Of a DNA stretch of 64,000 nt, positions 55,101 to 64,000 are shown piece after piece; within the stretch, counting starts at the first letter, position 1; every line of letters starts with the position of its first letter. Both the position numbers and the translations under genes were made by a program. Source of the DNA: Ectothiorhodospiraceae bacterium WFHF3C12 (GTDB lineage Bacteria; Pseudomonadota; Gammaproteobacteria; Nitrococcales; Nitrococcaceae). Location: contig JACDUA010000016.1 in the NCBI GenBank assembly GCA_013519935.1, positions 1 to 64,000 of the forward strand, read 5' to 3'. A model generated the notes under the pieces. It saw nothing but the letters and a program-made list of their open reading frames with translations. It searched no databases and was not told where the DNA came from.

Positions 55101-56998
55101 ACGTGTTCGGCAACGGCATGCTGCTGTCCCGGCACACGCGGCTGATCGCCGCCTTCGACCACCGGCACGTGTTCATCGACCCGGATCCGGATATCGAGCG
55201 CAGCTACGCAGAGCGCGAACGGCTCTTCCACGCCGGACGCACCACCTGGGCGGATTACGACGACAGCCTGATCTCCGAGGGCGGCGGCGTGTACCCGCGC
55301 ACCGCCAAGTCCATCAAGCTCTCCGAGCCAGCCCGGCGGGCACTGGGCGTGGACGCCGAGCAGCTACCGCCCAACGAGCTCATCGCCGCCATCCTCAAGG
55401 CGCCGGTGGACCTGCTCTGGAACGGCGGTATCGGCACCTACATCAAGTCCTCCGACGAGTCCCACGCCGACGTCGGCGACAAGACCAACGACGCGGTGCG
55501 GGTCAACGGGGAGGATCTGCGCTGCAGGGTCGTCGGCGAGGGGGGCAACCTGGGCGTGACCCAGCTCGGCCGCGTGGAGTTCTGCCACAACGGCGGGCGC
55601 ATGAACACCGACGCCATCGACAACTCCGGCGGCGTGGACTGCTCCGACCACGAGGTCAACATCAAGGTGCTGCTGAACCAGGTGGTGGACGACGGCGACC
55701 TCACCGGCAAGCAGCGCGACGAGCTGCTGGCGCAGATGACGGAGGAAGTGGCCGGCCTGGTGCTGCGCAACAACTACCGTCAGACCCAGGGGCTGAGCCT
55801 GAGCGAGCACCGGGCGGTGGCGATGGTGGACGAGCACGGCCGGTTCATGCGGGCCCTGGAGCGTGAGGGCCGGCTGGAGCGGCAGGTGGAACAGCTGCCG
55901 GACGAGGAGGGCCTCAACGACAGGCAGAAATCCGGCGCGGGTCTGACCCGGCCGGAGCTTTCCGTGCTGCAGGCCTACGCCAAGAACCTGGCCTACGACG
56001 CGCTGCTGGAGTCGGACGTTCCGGAGCTCGACTACCTGCGCGGCGACCTGCACGGTTATTTCCCGACGCCCATCCGCGAGCGCTTCGCCGGGGGAATCGA
56101 CGGCCACCGCCTGCGCCGGGAGATTCTGGCGACCGTCCTGGCCAATCATGTCATCAACCGCATGGGGGGCACGTTCCTGTACCGCATCGAGGAGAGCACC
56201 GGACTGCCGCCCGCCGCGGCGATCCGCGCCTACCTGGCGGCACGGGACGTGTTCGACCTGCGCGAGCTGTGGCGGGAAATCGACGCCCTGGACAACCACG
56301 TGGACAGCACGCTGCAAACGGAGATGCTGCTGGACCTCGGCGCACTGCAGGAGCGGGCCACGCTGTGGCTGCTGCACAACCTGCCGGCGCCGCTGGATAT
56401 CGAATCGGCCATCGCCCGCCTGCAGCCGGCCGTGGCGCACCTGGCCGAGCGCCTGCGCGCCTGCCTGCCCGGCAGCGACTGCGAGCACCTGGATGCCCGC
56501 ACCGCGGCGCTCGCCGAGGCCGGCGTACCCGAGGAGCTGGCCTGGCGGGTGGCCCGGGCCGACAGCCTGTTCCCGGCCCTGGACCTGGTGAAGGTCTGCA
56601 GCGAGACGGACGCGGACCTGGAATATGCCAGCGACGTCTACTACGCGACTCTGGACCGCCTGGGCCTGGCCACGCTCCGCGACAGGGTGGACACCTTCGA
56701 GGCCGGAGACCCCTGGCAGGAGCGCTACCGCCAGGGCCTGGCCGAAGAGTTCTTCGTGCAGCTGCGGCTGCTGACCCTGCGAGTGATCAACAGCGCCGGG
56801 GAGGCGGCCGCGGTCGAAGCAGTGGACGCCTGGATGGAGCACCAGGCGGCCATGGTCAACCGCCTGTCGCAGACCCTTCAGACCCTCACCGGCACCGCCC
56901 AGGTGGACCTGGCCATGCTCGGCGTCGCCATCCAGGAGCTGCGCAGCCTGGCCCAGAGCGGTGCCGCCCACGCGCTCGCCGACGTCCGGCGGGGTTGA
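52139..56998 (+). CDS. gdhB: NAD-specific glutamate dehydrogenase, 180-kDa class
   Basis: A 1619-residue enzyme converting glutamate to 2-oxoglutarate and ammonia with NAD+. The length equals the Pseudomonas GdhB class. The N-terminal regulatory region is followed by ACT-like segments. The catalytic core, about 800-1200, has [67 protein letters not shown] and [9 protein letters not shown]. A helical C-terminal domain follows. ATG 52139 is chosen over GTG 52133 because GAGGG is 9 nt upstream. It is divergent from the unknown 218-residue protein gene. Confidence 0.97.
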   Translation: [1619 protein letters not shown]

Positions 56999-57030
56999 GG
57001 ACCCTATCGGACACGGCGGCATCGGGCGCC

Positions 57031-57102
57031 TGTAGGGGCGGCGCAAGCCGCCATCGGGGGTTGGCGGGTCCACGGTCAATCGCGCCTTGCGGCGTTCCTA
57101 CA
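57031..57102. repeat. REP-like palindrome (B element) downstream of gdhB
   Basis: TGTAGGGGCGGCGCAAGCCG ... CGCGCCTTGCGGCGTTCCTACA is an imperfect palindrome of the tgtaggagc type. It lies in a 474-nt gap (56999-57472) without a gene. Confidence 0.75.
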
Positions 57103-57188
57103 GGGGTCTGATGCCCTGATGGGATTGTCAGATGGCAAGCCCATCCGACCTACGCCATCTGGCCCTGGGAGACACGCCCCCTGCTGCT

Positions 57189-57253
57189 GTGGGAGGCGCG
57201 CCCCGCGGCGACGGCTTTCGGATGCCGCATTCGCGGCGGGGTCGCCGCTCCCA
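57189..57253. repeat. REP-like palindrome (B element, gtgggag type)
   Basis: GTGGGAGGCGCGCCCCGCGG ... GCGGCGGGGTCGCCGCTCCCAC is an imperfect palindrome. An unpaired single arm (GTGGGAGGCGCGTCC) follows at about 57290-57318. Confidence 0.75.
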
Positions 57254-57472
57254 CTACCGATGACCCGGCCCCGCGGCATAATCCACCCTGTGGGAGGCGC
57301 GTCCACGCGGCGATGGGTGGTCTATCGGTTCGCTGCCATGGGCCGCCCCCACGACGACCCTTTCCCCACCTCGACGCAGGCCATCGCCAAGGCCGACGCC
57401 TGCTTACCCGCGTCCCGTGGTCCGTTATGATGGGCACAGCCACCAACGGCCCAGGCAACCAGGGAGATCCCG

Positions 57473-58273
57473 ATGACCGACCGCCCCAGGCCGGTTGAGC
57501 TGGAATACCAGACCCGCGGCGACGGCGAGCCGCTGATACTGCTGCACGGCCTGTACGGCTCCGGTCAGAACTGGGGCCGCCACGCCCGCCGCCTGGCGGA
57601 GCGCTACCGGGTGGTTACGCCGGACCTGCGCAATCACGGAGGCTCGCCCCACGTCAGCGAGATGACCTATCGCGCCATGGCGGCGGACGTGCTGGCGCTG
57701 ATGGACCGCCTGGAGATCGATAGGGCCACGCTGGTGGGCCATAGCATGGGCGGCAAGGCGGCCATGGCCACGGCCCTGGAGGCCCCGGAGCGGGTGCGGC
57801 GGTTCTGCGCCGCCGACATCGCGCCGGTTGCATACAGTCATGGCCACGACCGCATCATCGAGGCCCTGCAGGCGGTGGATACGACATCCCTGAGCAGCCG
57901 GCAGGATGCCGACGACGCCCTGGCGGACCGAATCGAGGAGGGCATGGTGCGGCAGTTCCTCCTCACCAACCTGGAGCGCGGCGAAGGCGGCTACCGCTGG
58001 CGCATCCCGCTGGATATCCTCGCCGGGGCCCTGGCGGACATCGAGGGCTGGCCCGAATACCAGAACACCTTCGACGGACCGGCCCTGTTCCTCTACGGGG
58101 GGCAATCGGACTACATGGACGCCTCCGGCAAGAAAGCGGCGCGCGCCCATTTCCCGGCCGCGCGGCTGGCCTGCATCAAGTCCGCCGGGCACTGGCTGCA
58201 CGTCGAGGCGGCCGACACTTTCGCCGAGATTCTCGACACCTGGCTGGCACGCGAGACACCGGCGGCCAGCTGA
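57473..58273 (+). CDS. YbfF-like esterase (alpha/beta hydrolase)
   Basis: A 266-residue cytosolic hydrolase, EPLILLHGLYGSGQNWGRHARRLAERYRVVTPDLRNHGGSPHVSEMTY..., with the nucleophile elbow VGHSMGG and a catalytic His in SAGHWLHVE. LYGSGQNW, DLRNHGxSPH and HSMGGK are the YbfF family marks; E. coli YbfF is an acyl-CoA/short-chain esterase. ATG 57473 has AGGGAGATCCCG upstream. It stands alone after a repeat-filled gap. Confidence 0.92.
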   Translation: MTDRPRPVELEYQTRGDGEPLILLHGLYGSGQNWGRHARRLAERYRVVTPDLRNHGGSPHVSEMTYRAMAADVLALMDRLEIDRATLVGHSMGGKAAMATALEAPERVRRFCAADIAPVAYSHGHDRIIEALQAVDTTSLSSRQDADDALADRIEEGMVRQFLLTNLERGEGGYRWRIPLDILAGALADIEGWPEYQNTFDGPALFLYGGQSDYMDASGKKAARAHFPAARLACIKSAGHWLHVEAADTFAEILDTWLARETPAAS

Positions 58274-58449
58274 GACAGGGCGGCTGAAATCGGCAACTGA
58301 CGGGGGCTGACACCACGGTGTCAGTGTTCAGCGTTACCCTCAGGCCGTATAATGTCCGGTTCACCCCTTGATCAACATTTCAGGGACACGCCGGGCATTC
58401 CGCGCATGCCCCGGTGTTTTCCAAGACCCGGAGAAGAAAAGGAAGCCTC

Positions 58450-60756
<2,307 letters not shown>

Positions 60757-60810
60757 CGCGGTTCGCGGCCATGGGCCGCTCCGACGCACCCAACTCCGCC
60801 CCCGGCACCC

Positions 60811-60880
60811 GTAGGAGCGACGCGAGCCGCGATCCGAGTTCACGGGTCGATGGACAATCGCGCCTTGCGGCGCTCCTGCA
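60811..60880. repeat. REP-like palindrome (B element) downstream of maeB
   Basis: GTAGGAGCGACGCGAGCCGC ... CAATCGCGCCTTGCGGCGCTCCTGC forms an imperfect palindrome. A GGCCATGGGCCGCTCC arm at about 60767 and a GTGGGAGCGCCGACC arm at about 60898 flank it. The 340-nt gap (60757-61096) holds no gene. Confidence 0.75.
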
Positions 60881-61096
60881 GGTGTCGCGTCCCAGTCGTG
60901 GGAGCGCCGACCCCGGCGCGAATGACGCAATGCAGCCGCCGTGGGCGGTGGCAAGCTGGCGGACCTCGACGAGGTTTGGTCCGCAGACCGACTCCGCACC
61001 CCGCATTCGCCCAAACCTTGAACTCGACCCCGCCAGCACCAACCATATTCGGCTCGGGACGGCACGGGCACTGCCGACCATTCACCAGGGGGCCGA

Positions 61097-62137
61097 ATGG
61101 CTGAATCGACACAGACCGAACGCAAGGTCGGCGTGCTGCTGACCAACCTGGGCACGCCCGACGCACCCACGGCACCGGCCCTTCGCAAGTACCTGGCTGA
61201 GTTCCTGTGGGATCCGCGCGTGGTGGAGGCGCCCCGGCCGATCTGGTGGCTGGTGCTCAACGGCTTCATCCTGCGCTTCCGCCCGCGCAAGTCGGCCGAG
61301 GCCTACGCCAAGATCTGGACCGAGGAAGGCTCGCCGCTGCTGAGCATCGCCCGCCGCCAGGCCCAGGCACTGGAGCCGCGGCTGGGGGAGGTCCTGAACC
61401 GGGACGTGCCGGTGGCGCTCGCCATGCGCTACGGCACGCCGTCCATCGCCCAGGGGCTCGAGGCCCTTCGGGAGGCCGGCTGCCGGCGGGTACTGGTCTT
61501 CCCGCTCTACCCCCAATACGCGGCGGCCACCGGCGCCTCTACCGTGGACAAGGTGGGCGAAGTGCTGCGCCGCTGGCGCGACATGCCGGAGCTGCGCTTC
61601 ATCCGTGACTACCACGACCAGCCCGCCTACCTGGACGCCCTGGTCGAGTCCATCCGCCGCCACTGGGCGGAGAAGGGCCGCGGCCAGCTACTGCTGTTCT
61701 CCTTTCACGGCATTCCCAAGAAATACGTCCAGAAGGGCGATCCCTACCCCGCGGAGTGCGGCCAGACCGCCCAGGCGGTGGCGCGGCGGCTGGGGTTGAA
61801 GCGCGAGGAGTGGAAAACGACATTCCAGTCCCGCTTCGGACCGGAGCGCTGGCTCAAGCCCTATACCGACGAGACCCTGCAGGCGCTGCCCAAGAACGGT
61901 ATCACTTCCGTGGATCTGTGCTGCCCCGGCTTCTCGGCCGACTGCCTGGAGACGCTGGAGGAGAACGCCATGACCAACCGGGACATGTTCCTGGACGCCG
62001 GCGGCGAGCACTTCAGCTACATCCCCTGCCTGAACGACGACCCGCGCCACATCGACGCCCTGGCGCGCATCGCCGCCCAGCACCTGAAGGGTTGGCTGGA
62101 AACCGCGGGCTCCAGAGCGACGGATGAAGACAGGTGA
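61097..62137 (+). CDS. hemH: ferrochelatase
   Basis: A 346-residue enzyme inserting Fe2+ into protoporphyrin IX. Conserved features are VGVLLTNLGTPDAPT, LSIARRQAQALEPRL, VPVALAMRYGTPSI, FPLYPQYAAATGAST, LLFSFHGIPKKYVQKGDPYP (catalytic His) and TFQSRFGPERWLKPYTDETL; LCCPGFSADCLETLEE closes the site. The Cys residues near LCCPGFSADC could suit a 2Fe-2S cluster in some relatives, but this is not shown. ATG follows AGGGGGCCGA. It overlaps nothing; a convergent OsmC gene ends 7 nt away. Confidence 0.97.
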   Translation: MAESTQTERKVGVLLTNLGTPDAPTAPALRKYLAEFLWDPRVVEAPRPIWWLVLNGFILRFRPRKSAEAYAKIWTEEGSPLLSIARRQAQALEPRLGEVLNRDVPVALAMRYGTPSIAQGLEALREAGCRRVLVFPLYPQYAAATGASTVDKVGEVLRRWRDMPELRFIRDYHDQPAYLDALVESIRRHWAEKGRGQLLLFSFHGIPKKYVQKGDPYPAECGQTAQAVARRLGLKREEWKTTFQSRFGPERWLKPYTDETLQALPKNGITSVDLCCPGFSADCLETLEENAMTNRDMFLDAGGEHFSYIPCLNDDPRHIDALARIAAQHLKGWLETAGSRATDEDR

Positions 62138-62144
62138 ATCCGGC

Positions 62145-62645
62145 TCAGTCACGGACCAGGGTCACCGGCACCCCCTTCGTCAGGGTCTGCAGCACGACGC
62201 AGTAACGCTCGGTCAGCTGCAGCAGGGTGTCGAGCGTCTCCGGCGGCTCGGGGCTGTCGATGGCCCAGCGCAGACGCACGGCCTTGAAACCCACCGGCAC
62301 GTCCTTCGCCACGCCCAGCGTGCCGCGGGCGTCCAGCTCACCCTCCGCCGTGACACGTGCGTCGTCGACCACCACGCCCATGGACGTGGCCACGGCACCG
62401 AAGGTAACACCCGCGCAGGCGGCGAGCGCCTGCAGCAGCATGTCACCGGAACAGGCATGCAGGCCGGTGCCACCGCCGGACGGATGAAGCCCGGCCTCGA
62501 CCAGCGCCCGGCCGGTGTCCACCGAGCAGGTGACGTCCTCGCCCACCCGGCCCTCGGCGCGCAACGTGATCATCGCGGCCTCTGGCTCGGTGCGGTAGCG
62601 GGATTTCAGAGGGGCCTGTTTCGCCCGCAGGGCTTCAGTGTCCAT
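62145..62645 (-). CDS. OsmC family protein
   Basis: A 166-residue OsmC-like protein. Paired cysteines occur in LHACSGDMLLQALAACAGVTF, where family members reduce organic hydroperoxides using Cys thiols; GGTGLHACSGDMLL-type spacing is typical of the YhfA/OsmC-like subgroup. The start ATG 62645 is preceded by GGAGG at 10 nt; the frame back to 62693 is dropped. It is convergent with hemH and divergent from the quinone oxidoreductase gene. Confidence 0.9.
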   Translation of the reverse strand: MDTEALRAKQAPLKSRYRTEPEAAMITLRAEGRVGEDVTCSVDTGRALVEAGLHPSGGGTGLHACSGDMLLQALAACAGVTFGAVATSMGVVVDDARVTAEGELDARGTLGVAKDVPVGFKAVRLRWAIDSPEPPETLDTLLQLTERYCVVLQTLTKGVPVTLVRD

Positions 62646-62783
62646 GGTCTGCTGTCCTCCGATTACCGAATTGTGACGGTAAGGATAGGTCATGGCGGAG
62701 TGGTCGGCGGATAGTGCTAACCTGTGGCGTTCGAAGCGTCAACGACACAGAATCGCGATACAGCCTGGACGAGGAGAACACCG

Positions 62784-63764
62784 ATGAGCCACGCGATCCG
62801 CGTCAACGAGAACGGCGGCCCCGAGGTCATGCAGTGGGAGGCCGTCGACCCCGGCCAACCGGGGCCGGGTCAGGCCCTCATCAGCCAGAACGCCGTCGGC
62901 GTCAACTTCATTGACGTATACTTCCGCACCGGCCTGTATCCCCCGCCGCAGCTGCCGTTCACGCCCGGCATGGAGGGCGCTGGCGTGGTCGAGGCGGTGG
63001 GCGAGGGCGTCGCCGACCTCAAACCCGGCGACCGCGTGGCCTATGCCTCCGGCCCGCCCGGCGCCTACGCCGAACGGCGCCTGATCGCCGCCGACCGCCT
63101 GGTGCCCATTCCCGACGGGATCAGCGACGAGCAGGCCGCGGGCATGATGCTCAAGGGCATGACCGCCCAGTACCTGCTGCGCCGGACCTTCCGGGTGGAG
63201 CCGGGCCACACCGTGCTCATCCACGCCGCCGCCGGCGGCGTCGGTCTCATTGCCAGCCAGTGGGCGAAGCACCTGGGGGCGCGGGTAATAGGCACCGTGG
63301 GCTCGGAGGAGAAGGCCGAGCTTGCCCGGGCCCACGGCTGCGAGCATCCCATCCTCTACACCAGGGAGGACTTCGTGGAGCGGGTGAAGTCCATCACGGA
63401 GGGCGAAGGCGTGGACGTGGTCTACGATTCCGTGGGCCAGGCCACGTTCATGAAGTCGCTTGACTGCCTCAAGCCGTTCGGCCTCATGGCGAGCTTCGGC
63501 CAGTCGTCCGGCAACGTGGACCCGCTGAATATCGGGCTGCTGGCGCAGAAGGGTTCGCTGTTCCTCACGCGGCCGACATTGTTCACCTATACGGCCAAGC
63601 GCGCGGACCTGCTGGACACGGCGGCGGATCTGTTCGAAGTGGTCAACAGCGGCGCGGTGAAGGTGGAAGTGAAACAGCGCTTCGCGCTGAAGGAGGCCGC
63701 CGAGGCCCACCGCGCGCTGGAGGGCCGGCAGACCACCGGCAGCACCGTGCTCATGCCGGGCTGA
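62784..63764 (+). CDS. quinone oxidoreductase (zeta-crystallin-like MDR)
   Basis: A 326-residue NADPH-dependent reductase of the medium-chain dehydrogenase family without structural zinc. MSHAIRVNENGGPEVMQWEAVDPGQPGPGQALI, NFIDVYFRTGLYPPPQLPFTPGMEGAGVVEAVG, then the Rossmann motif HAAAGGVGLIASQWAKHLGARVIGTV, and VVYDSVGQATFMKSLDCL. This layout matches QorA, which reduces quinones by one electron. ATG 62784 has GAGGAG 7 nt upstream. It is followed after 88 nt by a further plus-strand gene. Confidence 0.95.
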   Translation: MSHAIRVNENGGPEVMQWEAVDPGQPGPGQALISQNAVGVNFIDVYFRTGLYPPPQLPFTPGMEGAGVVEAVGEGVADLKPGDRVAYASGPPGAYAERRLIAADRLVPIPDGISDEQAAGMMLKGMTAQYLLRRTFRVEPGHTVLIHAAAGGVGLIASQWAKHLGARVIGTVGSEEKAELARAHGCEHPILYTREDFVERVKSITEGEGVDVVYDSVGQATFMKSLDCLKPFGLMASFGQSSGNVDPLNIGLLAQKGSLFLTRPTLFTYTAKRADLLDTAADLFEVVNSGAVKVEVKQRFALKEAAEAHRALEGRQTTGSTVLMPG

Positions 63765-63852
63765 GGCGTATATACCCGAAACGGGTGATTGTCCCCCGCC
63801 GGATACCCTGATTAGGGTTGGGGTCAACAGGCTGCAACCTGGCGGGGGCATC

Positions 63853-64000
63853 GTGACGGGCCTTGACGAGGAGTCCGCCGCGCCGGCGATGACACGGCGG
63901 GGGCTGCGGCTGCGTTTTCGGCACAAACGCAACGAGGAAGCATTCCGCCGCGACTATGCGGAGCGCATCCGCGTGCAGTCTCAGCTGGGGCTGCTGGCCG
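63853..64000 (+). CDS. 5' end of a further gene, product uncertain (3' outside window)
   Basis: From GTG 63853 an open frame runs to the window edge, 49 codons: VTGLDEESAAPAMTRRGLRLRFRHKRNEEAFRRDYAERIRVQSQLGLLA. The basic, helical start followed by a hydrophobic turn recalls the N-terminus of membrane-bound cyclases, but this is a guess. Two short dyads precede it: ACCCG/CGGGT (63774-63786) and ACCCT/AGGGT (63805-63818). No further statement is possible without downstream sequence. Confidence 0.45.
   Translation, partial: MTGLDEESAAPAMTRRGLRLRFRHKRNEEAFRRDYAERIRVQSQLGLLA

Noticed and set aside
52205-57079. 782- and 571-residue minus-strand open frames
   Set aside because: Both are antisense to gdhB, which is intact on the plus strand.

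Overview
This is a GC-rich chromosomal window from what looks like a free-living, aerobic gammaproteobacterium. The evidence is gene order and gene types. The block rsmB-fmt-def / tsaP-dprA-(smg-topA)-tsaC matches the Pseudomonas-type order. Other genes fit too: 180-kDa-type NAD-glutamate dehydrogenase, homodimeric AceE with a two-lipoyl AceF and a lipoyl-Lpd, aerobic HemF, HemH, MaeB and AlgC. The family cannot be fixed from the sequence; a halophilic Ectothiorhodospiraceae-like or Xanthomonadales-like lineage is a guess. No rRNA, tRNA, CRISPR array, prophage or transposase gene was seen.

Layout. 1-8.6 kb: tRNA and translation start/end processing (rsmB partial, fmt, def), TsaP-type LysM protein, DprA, Smg, DNA topoisomerase I, TsaC. 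8.7-19.3 kb: signalling and small enzymes. This part has a periplasmic-sensor GGDEF/EAL protein broken by a triple 8-bp tandem repeat, a membrane diguanylate cyclase behind a hairpin-rich leader, a frameshifted XRE/MmyB-type regulator divergent from a small membrane protein, PaiB, MltB-like lytic transglycosylase, GST and CsaA. 19.5-31 kb: BI-1/YccA protein, hemF, the pyruvate dehydrogenase genes aceE-aceF-lpd, algC and a FabH-like synthase. The four gaps around hemF, aceE, aceF and lpd are each filled by one member of a repeat family (A element, 164-319 bp, long terminal inverted repeats), usually with REP-like palindromes nested inside.

31-47 kb: an accessory stretch. It holds a GST-like protein, amidase, MBL-fold lactonase-like enzyme and NAD(P)-binding protein. 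It also holds an exported set: a beta-propeller lipoprotein, a small secreted protein, and a C-terminally anchored protein with a CxxCH heme motif. The last two have FNR/Dnr-like dyads upstream. Several exported or membrane proteins of unknown function and an orphan branched-chain-type substrate-binding protein follow. 47.8-64 kb: metabolism (SdaA, methyltransferase, an unknown protein plus basic-tailed hydrolase pair, GdhB, YbfF-like esterase, MaeB, HemH, OsmC-like, quinone oxidoreductase) and the first 49 codons of a further gene.

Themes. SdaA, GdhB, MaeB and the PDH complex together feed amino acids and C4 acids to pyruvate and acetyl-CoA. HemF and HemH are two heme-pathway steps. Two c-di-GMP proteins lie within 6 kb of each other, one probably off in this sequence. 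The best leads are the repeat-generated frameshift in the EAL gene, the A elements that occupy the pyruvate dehydrogenase intergenic spaces, the FabH-like enzyme lacking the usual His and Asn, and the putative FNR-controlled exported heme-motif protein.
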